Source: Arenicola marina (lineage: Eukaryota; Annelida; Polychaeta; Arenicolidae). From it: 64,000 bases of DNA. Location: assembly GCA_964019135.1 (NCBI GenBank), contig OZ025265.1, positions 19,691,143 to 19,755,142 of the forward strand. Reading direction: 5' to 3'. Shown one piece after another: positions 56,801-64,000 of this stretch. The notes beneath the pieces are model-generated. The model saw nothing but the letters and a program-made list of their open reading frames with translations, was not told the DNA's origin and searched no databases. Position 1 is the stretch's first letter. Each line of letters opens with the position of its first letter. Made by a program: the position numbers and the translations under genes.

Positions 56801-57287
56801 AATTTAAATGTGAATGAATGTTGCAATGATTGAGGATTATCTAAGTTATCACATAATCACTACATATTTACATGTAAAATATTTTGGTTTTCAAATGTTT
56901 TAAAGTTTGAAGTCGTTTGATCGTGTGCATAGACGGCCCTGCATACAGATGATGAACATAAAAGTGAAAAGGCAGGCAGACTGGGTCGAGTGCACAAAGA
57001 ACTGGGAAGAAAATCAGGTCAACAGAAAAGTGACGGAAACACGTGATTTTATCAGCTGGAGTATCTGTGCAACCTCTGACAGCAATCACTTACAATGTAA
57101 CCATGGATATATGCTATTAATTTAAAGCAAGTAAGAATTATCCGGCGATGACAAGAGTGCGCCATTTCAGATTTCAGACGGTAACCTTTTTTCAACTGTC
57201 ATCGATGAGAATTTACTTTTGGATCAAGTTGTTAGGACGTTACATACCGGATGAGACCGTCTTCTCTAAGATGGTTAACAAATCCAT
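26602..57287 (-). CDS. KPNB1: Importin subunit beta-1 (karyopherin beta-1), 21 coding exons
   Basis: This is the nuclear import receptor that carries importin-alpha/NLS cargo through the pore and releases it on RanGTP. Exons: 57287-57248, 52868-52810, 52530-52348, 52074-51874, 51383-51307, 50862-50787, 50446-50297, 49726-49616, 48454-48353, 43751-43580, 42949-42705, 41189-41059, 40334-40259, 39848-39777, 38951-38732, 38243-38161, 36641-36534, 36041-35898, 28602-28497, 27978-27867, 26839-26602. All junctions are GT/AG, phases agree throughout, and the total is 901 residues (human 876). The start [13 protein letters not shown] matches the human [13 protein letters not shown]. An importin-beta N-terminal domain follows ([12 protein letters not shown], residues about 80-94), then HEAT repeats to the end. 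The acidic Ran/IBB loop [16 protein letters not shown] falls at residues 334-349, as in human. Exon 7 ([12 protein letters not shown]...YMGPALFA) is nearly identical to human. The gene looks intact. Its oddity is the tandem repeats at many junctions. Confidence 0.97.
28366..28490 (-). repeat. 13-bp tandem repeat at the exon 19 donor
   Basis: About nine units of 13 bp (plus strand ggcaggtgacctt) begin six bases past the exon 19 5' splice site. On the gene strand each unit carries AAGGTCACC, a nuclear-receptor AGGTCA half-site in direct repeat every 13 bases, and each plus-strand unit has a CAGGTG E-box. Confidence 0.85.
28497..28602 (-). CDS. KPNB1: KPNB1 exon 19
   Basis: It encodes residues 751-786, beginning [20 protein letters not shown] and ending ...NDTSP, then one base of an aspartate codon completed in exon 20. 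The acceptor is TTTCAG|AGTGAC and the donor is CTG|GTGGGT. Its first 26 bases and the acceptor form part of the 64-bp unit repeated 98 more times upstream in the intron. Confidence 0.95.
28577..34910 (-). repeat. 99-copy 64-bp array of the KPNB1 exon 19 3' splice site
   Basis: The native exon start is the first unit and the last unit begins at 34849. The distance of 6272 bases is exactly 98 x 64, so there is no net length change across 6.3 kb. On the coding strand each unit reads GCCAGTTCACCAACATG, TTCTCCTCCTGCTTGTTTCAG split as a pyrimidine tract plus AG, and then the first 26 exon bases (AGTGACTACGACATGG and on). Two variant positions dominate (aggag/gggag and gttgg/ggtgg on the plus strand), with scattered single changes. 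Almost all units keep the CAG and pyrimidine tract. Confidence 0.97.
35262..35328 (-). mobile_element. tRNA-like SINE head
   Basis: On the minus strand an A-box-like TTAGTTGGTAAGTTGC is followed about 35 bases later by the B box CTGGTTCAAACCC, the spacing of a tRNA. It differs from the five-copy SINE. The flanking 34972-35075 segment resembles 1437-1560. Confidence 0.45.
35500..35890 (-). repeat. Tandem copies of KPNB1 exon 18 tail plus 5' splice site
   Basis: Four more copies of the exon 18 tail ([18 protein letters not shown]) lie in the intron just past the native donor. The first copy is exactly 90 bp away, with donor at 35807. One shortened copy lacks the donor. Later copies have donors near 35657 and 35526, and an isolated donor-like GTAGGT fragment lies near 35618. 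Between copies the unit reads [10 protein letters not shown]. The frame continues open with exon 18 through the donors at 35807 and 35657. Confidence 0.9.
35898..36041 (-). CDS. KPNB1: KPNB1 exon 18
   Basis: It encodes residues 703-750 ([18 protein letters not shown]... to ...[10 protein letters not shown]), a HEAT helix pair close to the human sequence. The native donor is AGG|GTAGGT at 35897. The reading frame stays open past it through repeated copies of the exon tail down to 35649. Confidence 0.93.
36650..37620 (-). repeat. 42-bp array abutting the exon 17 3' splice site
   Basis: About 23 units of 42 bp start within nine bases of the exon 17 acceptor (GTTGATAG|GTGTGT at 36642). On the gene strand a unit has CATGTGTTCACCGTGTG, TATCTGTTTGCAATG and TGTGCCTCTA. 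It resembles the acceptor region itself (TATCTGTTGTTGATAG, GTGTGTCT), but the AG is lost in the repeated form. Since 42 is a multiple of three and stops are absent, all three minus-strand frames are open for over 330 codons; these cysteine-rich readings are artefacts. Confidence 0.92.
37621..38160 (-). other. KPNB1 intron 16 remainder
   Basis: A short degenerate repeat with ttatcaaaagatac lies at 37629-37760 and a pure G run of about 20 bases at 37925-37945. Nothing else was recognised. Confidence 0.5.
38970..39186 (-). mobile_element. tRNA-derived SINE in KPNB1 intron 14
   Basis: It is in reverse orientation to the copy at 59021. The B box GGTTCGAGCCCC can be read on the minus strand near 39125, followed by the shared body (acatggctccactct, gacgcgatatgacc). 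The (AACC)n tail on the minus strand is represented by ggttggtttggtttg at 38965-38979. The head, near 39160-39186, ends at a short duplication of the exon 15 acceptor. Confidence 0.8.
39186..39240 (-). repeat. Two extra copies of the KPNB1 exon 15 acceptor junction
   Basis: GGCCCTGTGAATGGGTGG, which spans the native exon 15 start and its acceptor (38947-38965), recurs at about 39186-39204 and 39216-39234. On the gene strand each copy keeps CCACCCATTCACAGGGCC, with the CAG of the splice site. One SINE-length lies between the native site and the copies. Confidence 0.75.
39670..39735 (-). mobile_element. tRNA-like SINE head in KPNB1 intron 14
   Basis: On the minus strand CGCTGTTGGTAAGCAGG (A-box-like) precedes CTGGGTTCGCGTCCTGG (B-box-like) at tRNA spacing. 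It is related in form to the element at 35262-35328. The intron sequence around it shows no other gene. Confidence 0.45.
40588..41038. repeat. 26-bp minisatellite next to the exon 12 donor
   Basis: About 17 units of roughly 26 bp (aatacgaaactagagat, taatacggg), some shortened, end 20 bases from the exon 12 5' splice site at 41058. Confidence 0.9.
41200..41480 (-). mobile_element. Degraded tRNA-derived SINE
   Basis: The SINE body is recognisable (ttggtttattt tail side, ggagccatgtttccgagag, aagaaagccatgagatctttg, tgcacgggtggggttcgacccacg). It is more diverged than the other copies. Its head runs straight into the 47-bp array, which is made of the same head sequence. Confidence 0.65.
41480..42622 (-). 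repeat. 47-bp array of the SINE tRNA-like head, about 24 copies
   Basis: Each unit on the minus strand reads GAGCTCAGTGGGTTAGAGC, GCTCGCCTTGAGTGCTC and TGGCCACCTGG. This is the tRNA-derived head of the SINE at 59021 (GGCTCAGTGGGCTAGAGCG). The A-box region (GCTCAGTGGGTTAGAGC) is kept in most units. The array fills the intron from the degraded SINE up to the duplicated exon 11 tail. Confidence 0.93.
42625..42665 (-). repeat. Duplicated tail of KPNB1 exon 11 with its 5' splice site
   Basis: About 39 bases matching the exon 11 end (42705-42740, ...CGTCTGCTGG|GTATG) recur 76-78 bases downstream in the intron with one or two changes. The copied donor reads TGG|GTATTG, weaker than the native GTATGT. 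A G/C homopolymer of about 18 bases separates the two copies, and the 47-bp array begins right after the duplicate. Confidence 0.85.
43580..43751 (-). CDS. KPNB1: KPNB1 exon 10 (acidic loop)
   Basis: It encodes residues 334-391, starting with the acidic EEYDDDDEW loop of HEAT repeat 8, which in the family contacts RanGTP and the importin-alpha IBB domain. The 3' splice site TTTCAG lies at 43752-43757, and a 46-bp tandem array begins immediately beyond it. Confidence 0.95.
43758..46110 (-). repeat. 46-bp array abutting the exon 10 3' splice site, about 51 copies
   Basis: The plus-strand unit is ccacacccacagacacc, tcatgtcagcagtcagcc, ctgcactgtga. The first unit touches the exon 10 acceptor: on the gene strand the native site reads GGTGTGTTTCAG|GAGGAG, and each unit carries the similar GGTGTGGTCACAGTGCAGG plus CTGAC, which fits a branch-point consensus. 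Several units have short deletions. A four- to five-copy run of cccagtccatccatcgct, about 30 bp per unit, follows at 46118-46270. Confidence 0.93.
46271..47700 (-). other. KPNB1 intron 9, unique part
   Basis: No coding exon of importin beta-1 is missing here. A CCAAT-containing GACCAATCAGGAGG lies at 47195. Short open frames show no family match. Confidence 0.45.
47700..48075. repeat. Two short tandem repeats
   Basis: At 47715-47945 about four degenerate units of 60-65 bp carry aaaaagtagggaacgaaataa. At 47980-48085 five or six units of 13-18 bp carry attgagcgtgagaactc. Confidence 0.8.
48887..49555 (-). repeat. ~55-bp array of tRNA-like sequence, about 12 copies
   Basis: On the minus strand the unit reads CCTCCCTGGTGTAGTGG, TTAACGCACTAGACC, GCAGATCAATAGGTCC. 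The TGGTGTAGTGGTTA block is a typical tRNA A-box region. Several units also contain a B-box-like GGGTTCGAATCC (near 48913, 49392, 49452). It is different from the 47-bp array, so a second tRNA-type sequence has been amplified. It ends about 60 bases from the exon 8 donor at 49615, with a C run between. Confidence 0.88.
53535..53765 (-). mobile_element. tRNA-derived SINE in KPNB1 intron 1
   Basis: The copy is full length in reverse orientation: tail side tggttgcttggttattcagg, body with catgtccccgggggtaac, B-box-like TTTGAGCCC on the minus strand, and head TATAGCTCAGTGGGCTAGAGC at the high-coordinate end. Confidence 0.85.
54440..54610. repeat. Interspersed repeat, opposite-strand relative of 690-815
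   Basis: It shares aaaatacccctttccgagc, gattttggc, a purine-rich run and ctttacagcggaaccccc, in reverse orientation to the first copy. It has no coding potential. Confidence 0.55.
54611..57247 (-). other. KPNB1 intron 1, proximal part
   Basis: No exon was recognised. An open minus-strand frame at 55799-56017 preceding a TTTCAG-like sequence shows no family signature. G/C-rich homopolymers lie near 55330. Confidence 0.4.
57248..57287 (-). CDS. KPNB1: KPNB1 coding exon 1
   Basis: It encodes [13 protein letters not shown] and the first base of the next codon, ending at CCG|GTATGT. The ATG is chosen by alignment to the human N-terminus ([13 protein letters not shown]). Intron 1 is 4.4 kb and contains a SINE and the interspersed repeat at 54440-54600. 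Confidence 0.93.
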
Positions 57288-57860
57288 CCTTGACGAAATC
57301 TTCTTCTGCAATCTGAACAAATGGTAAAGGTGTCAAAGGGAATTATTGCTAAAATTTCCTCAATTTGATGTCAACTGTCATTCGCAAAGGCCCATGTGCA
57401 CTGAGGCGCACGAACACAAGTCCGCACACCGACCGCAATAGCCGAAAAGAAAAACGGAATCTGATTCGCTAAATCTGCATATACTCTTGATGTCGGCTAA
57501 ATTTAAGCCAATCAGACAAAACATAACATAGTCTAAGAACTTTATCTTCTTGTGCAATGGCTTCCGGTTTTAAATGTCTCGTCTCCTCAGTTGGCTACGA
57601 TTCTAAATTGAAATTAAACACGTATAAACTTACTGCTAACTACATTTGCTATGTAATTCTCATAAGGATGTTAACAAAAGTGCGTAAAATCGAGACCGAC
57701 AAATAGCGGTGACGCGGTTCAAGTTTTGGAACCGGCAAGTGGATCTCGCGTTAAACTACGAGAGTTGAATATCGCCACCTGGCGCCACCTGGCGAATACG
57801 AACCTCGTGCGCGGCAACCGAATCCCGGACACGAGGCCGTGGGTGCCGTAGGGGTGGGGA
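57288..57860 (-). promoter_or_regulatory. KPNB1 5' UTR and probable promoter
   Basis: The interval upstream of the ATG has no TATA box. It contains the repeated CGCCACCTGGCG at 57772-57796, a CTCF- or E-box-like pair, and is richer in CpG than its surroundings. The transcription start was not determined. Confidence 0.35.
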
Positions 57861-57953
57861 AATCATAATCAGTAATCGTAATCGATTACATTCTCCAAGT
57901 AATCATAATCGTAGCCTGGTAATCAGGATTATTTTTGATTATTATTTTGTTAT
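57861..57953. repeat. GTAATCGTAATCGATTAC simple repeat
   Basis: Repeats of GTAATC/GATTAC with the core AATCGATTA occur here and again at 59355-59590 in longer form (cgcaatcgtaataaatttctt units). The repeated TAAT cores are homeodomain-like. Confidence 0.6.
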
Positions 57954-58206
57954 CAGTGGCGTGTGCAGGAATCCTTGAAAGGGGGGACAATAAAAAAATG
58001 CAGCGGGGGGGTTGGGGGGGCACCCCGGACAGTGATGCAATCTTGCGACCGGGTGGGGGGGGGGGGGCTGAACAAAATTGCGACCAAGGGTTCCATTATT
58101 GGGGAGCACAGATTTTGCAAAAGGGGGGGCACAGATATACTTTCAATTAGGGTCTGAAAGGGGGGGCACGTGCCCCCCCCCCCCCCCCCCCCTGCACATG
58201 CCCATG
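57954..58206. mobile_element. MITE-like inverted-repeat element with G/C runs
   Basis: CAGTGGCGTGTGCAGG at the left and CCTGCACATGCCCATG at the right are imperfect inverted repeats (13 of 16). The inside holds G runs broken by gcgaccgggtgg and attgcgaccaagg, and is similar in style to the GGCGGATCTAGG elements. It is non-coding. Confidence 0.6.
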
Positions 58207-59020
58207 GTTATTTCCACTCGGGCTGTTTTAGTCTCCACAATGAGCGTCCCACTTTCTATGTCGCCAGTATCATCATTGGAAATTGGCCACTGGAGTTCTT
58301 CTTTAGAGATGCCCCCAACCTCGAACCACCCCTAATTGTTCCGGTTATTTATTGTGTCCCACCCCAGGCCATTCTACCAGATAACAAATGGAGCCGGCTG
58401 GGTACTTGAAAGTTGACCACATTCTAATCCCGTAAGTATCTTGTTTGCATTGGATAACTAGGAATGGTTCAGTATTCTATTGCTATCTGTAGGCCTATTG
58501 TTGGGATAACCCCATCACAACCCGGCCCACCCATGGGTTGGTTGCTTGTGCTATTGTTCTCTGCATAGATGGATTGGAAGAAGCGTTGTTATAAAACGAA
58601 CTCGAACTCGTTCAGTAGTGGGGCGCGGGAACGTATGGTACGGATATCCCCGTGTCCTATAGCATTGTGCATGCTTCCTTTTTTTTATCTGCCATGTAAC
58701 ATAGAGGCCGTAAGTTCTGTTACCCACCTAGATCCTTCTAAGAAAGACAAGAATAATTGCAGCGAATTTGTATCAAAATTATATATGGTGTTCTTTATAT
58801 TAAACTTACTATTTAATATATCTAGGCCTAATATAATAACTTGTATAAGTCTTACTAGTATTTTGCTTGTTCTCAGAATAACCGATTACGATCAAGGATT
58901 GTTCTTCAGAAAGTGACTACCATGGGCTGTAACCGTCAGTATACCTAAATGCTGTCAAAAAATGTTTCCGTCAGCAATTGAACGCACAGCCCTAGCTATG
59001 ACTAGAAATCCGCCGCTCTC
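58207..59020. other. Intergenic stretch
   Basis: A plus-strand frame at about 58225-58409 reads FYVASIIIGNWPLEFFFRDA in part but has no start context, no recognised family and no partner exon. I do not annotate it as a gene. Confidence 0.4.
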
Positions 59021-59240
59021 CCAACCCAGCTGGCTCAGTGGGCTAGAGCGCTCGCATTGAGTGCTCTGGTCACATGAGAGCCTAACGGCACGTCAGGATA
59101 AAGATTCCATGTCTTTCTTCGTAAAGAGTAGGGGGTTACCCCCGGGGACATGGCTCCACTCTCCCTTCCTTCTCCCATTGACGCGATATGATCAAAAGTG
59201 GTTAAAGCGTCCTGAATAACCAACCAACCAACCCAACCCA
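59021..59240 (+). mobile_element. tRNA-derived SINE, clearest head and tail
   Basis: The head is AGCTGGCTCAGTGGGCTAGAGC and the body includes catggctccactctccc and gacgcgatatgatc. The tail is (AACC)n at 59217-59240. The B-box segment present in other copies is missing after cctaacggcacg, so this copy has an internal deletion. Confidence 0.85.
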
Positions 59241-59354
59241 GCTGCCCAGTCCTCATATGTCATGTATGTATGACCCCGCTTATCCAATGTTTACTGTTTG
59301 TTGAAATAGCTACTTAAAGGTCTAGTCCAGGGTTCATTTATTACCAAACAGAAA

Positions 59355-59590
59355 GTAATCATGATTGTAATCATGATAATCTTCAATGCAATCGTAATCG
59401 ATAACTTTAATATTTCTTCGTAATCGTAATCGATTACTTTAATATTTCTTTGTAATCACAACAAATTTCTTCGCAATCGTAATAAATTTCTTTGCAATCG
59501 TAATAAATTTCTTCGCAATTACGTTTTTCGTAACCATCAAATTTCTTCCTGATCATGAAATTTCTTTGTAATCGTAATCGATTACTTTTA
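59355..59590. repeat. GTAATC-type tandem repeat
   Basis: About eight degenerate units of 25-30 bp carry aatttctt and cgtaatcgtaatcgattac. It is linked in sequence to 57861-57953, so both may belong to one larger element split by the 57.95-59.24 kb insertions. Confidence 0.7.
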
Positions 59591-59619
59591 CAATGTAAAA
59601 TGTCAATTCCCGCTGGCAA

Positions 59620-59860
59620 TAAGGAAAATAATTCTTTGTAAACTGAAAATGGGATAGCCGACCGTCGTGATCGAGGATTTTCATCAATCGTGAACTGAAT
59701 TTTTTTTATATTAACTGATCGTGATTTGGGAAATCGGCAATTTTAATCATGTATCCACACCTTCCATTGTATGCAAAGAACTTCTTCATTGAATTTCACC
59801 GTGATCTGGGAGTACAGAAATGTGTTCTTCTCCGAATATAGTTTCAAGAGAACACGGGTC
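59620..59860. repeat. Interspersed repeat (matches 25740-26040)
   Basis: See the copy at 25740. Shared blocks include aataattctt, gccgaccgtcg, gaggattttcat and atcatgtatcc in the same order. The two copies lie in the same orientation on the two sides of KPNB1. Confidence 0.6.
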
Positions 59861-60139
59861 GACGAAAAAACGTTTCATTCAGTCATGCGTACCCCATCTA
59901 AGAAGTTTAAAATGGAAGTTGTCGACATGCTGTGATGTTTCCTCTTGAAAATATAGATTCGGTCAATGGCACTTGTGTTGATGACGTTTTTTTTCTCACT
60001 CTTACATCGATCGATTGGAAGCACACCAATACTTCCAGCTGGACGACTTCTACTTCGACGACACCACGTTTTGGTGCTTCTGTAGCATCTCGGTACCGGT
60101 CCGGTGCGACATAAATAGACCAAAAACAACCTTCGCCAA

Positions 60140-60200
60140 CAGGAATGGCCTGGAAAGCGAGAGGTCGGTGGTTCGAGCCTGAGCCATGGCGGGAACCAAA
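60140..60200 (+). mobile_element. tRNA-like fragment with B box
   Basis: GGTCGGTGGTTCGAGCC is a good B box with a tRNA-like lead (gaatggcctggaaagcg), probably a SINE remnant. Confidence 0.35.
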
Positions 60201-60534
60201 AAGTTTCTGAGTTAGTTCGTGACCCTTGATCCCCGTTTACAGTGCTACGTGTTATGCATATGATTGTTATACATGAGCTTACTTGGGGAACAATCCTGGC
60301 GATTAGAGTTCAAATCGTCTGCGCCGGTTCTTAATGATAAATTTGTTTCCTCATTATATAATAGATAAGGACATTTAATGCGAGATTCCCAAAGGAAAAT
60401 GCTTCAAGATCTATTTTGTTCATTAAGAAACAATTATAGAAAGTAAAATTAAACGCCTTTTGACGTAAAAATTGTCTTGGTATCCATATTATATTAAATG
60501 TGAATTGATTTCGCATTTTAAGGTTTCCTTTTCT

Positions 60535-60704
60535 CGACGTCAATGACGTCAATGACGTCACTTGACGTCATTGACCGAGACCATTTTAAATATGATGGGT
60601 CCAATCAATGTCATTATACTTTTCAGTTGGAATGCGATCATACATAAATCGAAAGTGTGAAAACAATCAAGGTCAAAGCACCGGGTCACGGAACGATGAC
60701 GTCA
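60535..60704. promoter_or_regulatory. Cluster of CRE palindromes
   Basis: Four perfect TGACGTCA palindromes are at 60544-60551, 60553-60560, 60563-60570 and 60697-60704. A fifth (CGACGTCA, one mismatch) is at 60535-60542. The first four sites are packed into 36 bases. CREB/ATF family binding is the established reading of this motif. Confidence 0.6.
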
Positions 60705-60735
60705 TTTTGCGCTAAAGTGAGTGACGCATAAAAAA

Positions 60736-60895
60736 GTGACCAATATTGAGCAAAAATTAAAAAGTGACCAATATTGAGCAGAAATATAAAAAGGGACCAA
60801 TATTGAGAAAACATTAAAGTGACCAATATTGAGCAAAAATAAAAAGTGACCAATATTGAGCAAAAATAAAAAGTGACCAATATTGAGCAAACGGT
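60736..60895. repeat. 26-bp tandem repeat carrying CCAAT
   Basis: Six units of about 26 bp carry gtgaccaatattgagcaaa. Each holds an intact CCAAT core. The array lies directly after the last CRE palindrome. Confidence 0.85.
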
Positions 60896-61389
60896 GGAAC
60901 GACATATTTACAGCGATGAAATGTGCCCCATACTGGGCGCATTTCTTTGGGCCAGGTTCGGTATCCCGCCCGGGACCCGCAACACGTGACAGGGAACTTT
61001 CGGGTGTGCCGACAGAGATATGCCTATTCCAATGAAATGCACACATCGTTCACATCTGGTGCACGTAGGGGGCACCGGAACCAACCTACTCTCATCACCT
61101 TTCAATCAGCTGCCATCTTCTCCCGAATGTCCCGTGCTGTTTTAAACGGGGCACATCGGCATACCGAATGGATGCGCGCACCCATGCCCGGGTAAAAGAA
61201 GTGTCGGGCGGTGGACCGATGCGTAATGTGTGTATTCGGTCCACCGCAGGGATACACCCGGGTTACCAAAGAAATGCGCCCATTAGGTGACCGGGCCCGG
61301 ATTCAAACCAAGGACATATGGAGCTGCGGTCCAGTGCTCAAACCATCAGAAGAGGGTAGGCGATTAGGAGAAAGCCAAAAATTCAACAA
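60896..61389. other. Intergenic stretch
   Basis: A small inverted repeat (ggtggaccgat ... tcggtccaccg) lies at about 61210-61246. A B-box-like GGATTCAAACC occurs near 61300. No gene was recognised. Confidence 0.4.
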
Positions 61390-63433
61390 ATGTCTTTATT
61401 TATCACCAAAATGAAATACAAGACAATATATAAAATTCAGGTATTGCAAATTTTCTATACGAAACATTGTTTTGATTCAAAAAAAATGCATCCAAACATT
61501 GCATACAATTCCTATGATGAATACATTCCAAAAGATAGGCACTTATTTTGTCTTTCTTGTAGTCCAACTTAACATTTCAGCATACTCTGGTACTGTTGAA
61601 CTACCAATAATACATTGTAAAATACACAATAAAATATTTCTTGTGATTTCAGAACTTGTAGCATTCACGCATAGTACAGCATGATCCAAACGCAATTTGT
61701 TTTTATAAAAAGTTACAGTTGTTAAGTTAAACCGAAAAATATGGGAAAAGTTGGTAAAATATAAAGTAAATATGATTTAAGTCCATGTGTCAATTAATTC
61801 TTTCATAGCCACTGAGTGTCTTCCAAGATTTGACCATTCAGACTTCCGCAAAGCGCATGTCACTCATTATAGACAAGGCCTGTCATTCGGAACGGAATAA
61901 ATACAAGCCATAAAATAAGTTAGGCTCTACTTACAACTTATTGATTGGTACTTTCAAAAACATCTCAGAGACGCTGTCTACATTGATCAAATACACTGCT
62001 CTTTAAATACAGCCAGACTTTCACTCATTTAAACTTACACCTTTTGCTCCGATAAATGTAACAAAACTCAGGAATCGAATGGAATACAGTTGCCTCACAT
62101 GGGTCTTCAACATTAATTGTGATTTGACTGAAATAGCTTCAACCTCGGTCTCGCGACAATGGTAAGGGACACCTAAAGAGAATCCACGTCTCTGAGAGTA
62201 TCTCCGTACGGTTTCCGACGAAACACGTGGGGGATTTTGTATCATGCACAAACAGTTGCACAAGTGCGACTCGATCCACGCAACGACAGCTTTGGCTGGC
62301 TTAACACAACACACTAAACAATAGCCGAACGCGCTACCTAGACCACGAGCTTGCCCTTGCTGGACACATTCCACAAAACATGCACAAGAGTGTCTGTAAC
62401 ATGCTTTTTGGTAACACCCTATTTTTTTTTATAATTAGGCAATCAGGACATAATTAGATACTATTCATTACAAGAATTATTTGTTTATCAGAAGTGAGTG
62501 GAGCACTTATGACCAGCTTTAAGCATCTTGGAATCTTACAATTTACAAGGTTACTAAACATTTTTTTTTTACTTTTTTTTTTTAGAACTTGCTCATTTGA
62601 ACACCTTTTCATGGTTTCTTAAAAAAAGACACGCACATCCATCTAGCAACAAAAATCGAGTACTGGCAACCACTATTACCGATAAATGTTAAGCATCGCG
62701 AAGTGAACACTTTCTGGGATGAATTTGATTGATGTAACACAGTAACAAAGTTTAAAAATGCAAAAGTAGCTAAAAATGCATAGGTTTGTCCAGGCGCAAT
62801 AAAATTTAATAAGAAACAAGGACAGATGCAAATTAGTACTTTCTGTCCAAACATGGTAAAACGTCCCAATTGATAAATGCGGAATAAAATACTTGACATG
62901 CAACGATAAGATCTGCCCCGAACGAAAACTGCATAGTTAAAAAAAATATATACCATACTTCAAAGTATAAAATACAGTCGCCAAATCAAAAAAGCGACTG
63001 AAGCTATTTCGTGTTTAAAAATCATTGTACACAAATCTGTAAATGCCTTTAAAATGTTACGTAATAACATAAACCCAGCGTCACGGAAGCAACCGTTTCG
63101 TCGTTGCATACTAAAAAATACTTCTCTAAAAACAGGTAATTTGACGGTTCGTATTTCGTTAATGCGCAGTAGGATAACTGATAGTTTGGGCTTGTCAGTT
63201 GGTATAACAATAACAACGGATATTTAAGCAATGAGCTGGTCGTTAAAACACAGGCAGTCAATCAGCAATAGTTCAAGCTGCTCTTGAACCGAGTAGAGCA
63301 TGATGGTTGGGCTGCAAGTAATCACCACGGAGATCTTTCGTTAATTGGGATTCCTTTTGTCCGCGATGGTGTGATGGTTGTCTCTGGAGACCACATTTTG
63401 ATGTCCTGAACCGGGTATATACACTGAGCATGG
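61390..63433 (-). other. Probable 3' UTR of the gene ending at 63434
   Basis: The stretch is AT-rich and non-coding, and runs from the stop codon to an AATAAA on the minus strand at 61400-61395. No other coding exon or strong repeat interrupts it. The long UTR is an inference from the polyadenylation signal and composition. Confidence 0.5.
61395..61400 (-). terminator. Poly(A) signal AATAAA
   Basis: The plus-strand TTTATT gives a canonical AATAAA on the minus strand. It is a good candidate signal downstream of the stop codon at 63434. Confidence 0.5.
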
Positions 63434-63523
63434 CTAGGGTAACCCCTGCGCCAGTATCGTGGACATCAGTGTTTTGTCTTGTAGCGTGGCTTCCAACTCC
63501 TGCTCATCCATCTTCAGTGACAC
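63434..63523 (-). CDS. Last coding exon of an unidentified gene
   Basis: After the acceptor TTGCTCACCAG at 63524 the frame reads VSLKMDEQELEATLQDKTLM, then STILAQGLP and a TAG at 63434. If phase 0 is right this is 29 residues. The peptide is polar and helix-like, and I do not recognise the family. Support comes from the splice acceptor, the absence of stops and a downstream poly(A) signal. The rest of the gene lies beyond 64000 or in the next kilobases. Bases 63524-64000 show no second clear exon. Confidence 0.5.
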   Translation of the reverse strand: MSLKMDEQELEATLQDKTLMSTILAQGLP

Positions 63524-63574
63524 CTGGTGAGCAAAAAGAAACGCTCATATCTATTAATAACCACAAGTAAAGCT

Positions 63575-63712
63575 TTCATTTAAGCGCTCAGACATTGCTC
63601 AGTTAAGCTCTCAGACATTGTTCAGTTAAGCTCTCAGACATTGTTCAGTTAAGCCCTCAGACATTGTTCAGTTAAGCTCTCAGACATTGTTCAGTTAAGC
63701 TCTCAAGACATC
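63575..63712. repeat. 23-bp tandem repeat
   Basis: Six units of ttcagttaagctctcag, acattg sit about 50 bases past the acceptor of the exon at 63523, and a T run follows at 63719-63730. Confidence 0.85.
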
Positions 63713-64000
63713 AATTAATTTTTTTTTTTTATTAATGTTGCCGGGTAGGCAATGTGTTTTCGGTGTTTAGGGAAGTAATAATGTTATTTGAAGGTTGACT
63801 CCCATGAGCCTTTGCGCGGGGATTCGCGGACTCGCTCCCCCCGCGCGTTCCCGCGCCACTTACTCCAGAGGAACTAAAGAGAACAGACACACCGTTTGAA
63901 TACTGAAATTGCTTTCGGTTTATCCCCGGTCACGACACTCCCGGTGGGCATTTTAAACTGGTTTATATTAACGCTAACGTCTTTTGGTTTATGAATTATA

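Noticed and set aside
58225-58409. Plus-strand frame with FYVASIIIGNWPLEF
   Set aside because: It follows a homopolymer-rich MITE, has no credible start or splice partner and no recognised domain.
1-64000. LTR, retroviral, Polinton or LINE coding elements
   Set aside because: No reverse transcriptase, integrase, capsid or polymerase motif was seen in any frame. Only SINEs and short inverted-repeat elements could be supported.

Overview
This is a 64 kb piece of an animal nuclear genome. The genes have many introns with GT/AG splice sites, the repeats include tRNA-derived SINEs and short inverted-repeat elements, and there are YY1-, NRF1- and CRE-like promoter motifs but no bacterial gene layout. 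The protein sequences and the very heavy load of minisatellites suggest a marine invertebrate, possibly an invertebrate deuterostome such as a lancelet. The species cannot be fixed from the sequence alone.

The backbone of the window is a complete importin beta-1 (KPNB1) gene on the minus strand. It has 21 coding exons from 57287 down to 26602. Every junction was checked by phase, and the predicted protein is 901 residues, against 876 in human. Three other genes are visible, all on the minus strand: a multi-pass membrane protein of unknown family (two phase-matched exons, 2474-1101), a large Mab-21 plus TPR protein with about 87 N-terminal heptapeptide repeats (12499-8423), and the last coding exon and 3' UTR of an unrecognised gene (63523-63434, UTR to about 61390).

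Layout: 1-2.5 kb, microsatellite and membrane-protein gene. 2.8-6.2 kb, three minisatellites and a small inverted-repeat element. 6.2-8.4 kb, little. 8.4-12.5 kb, Mab-21/TPR gene. 12.7-14.0 kb, an inverted-repeat element and a SINE. 14.1-18.5 kb, a 45-bp minisatellite of nearly 100 units. 18.5-26.6 kb, mostly noncoding with a hairpin, two inverted-repeat elements and a promoter-like CpG-rich patch. 26.6-57.3 kb, KPNB1. 57.3-61.4 kb, intergenic, with repeats, a SINE and a CRE cluster. 61.4-64.0 kb, end of the next gene.

The most striking feature is how tandem repeats are placed in KPNB1. At least eight exon-intron junctions have tandem repeats or duplicated junction sequence starting within a few to about 75 bases of the splice site, and in several the repeat unit contains the splice site. 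The extreme case is a 64-bp unit holding the exon 19 3' splice site, its pyrimidine tract and the first 26 bases of the exon. It is present 99 times from 28577 to 34910 with no net length change (start-to-start distance 98 x 64). At the other end of the same intron the exon 18 tail and its 5' splice site are repeated, and two of the copies would extend the protein in frame. Two further intron arrays are built from tRNA/SINE promoter-box sequence. No LTR, retroviral or other capsid-bearing element was recognised.
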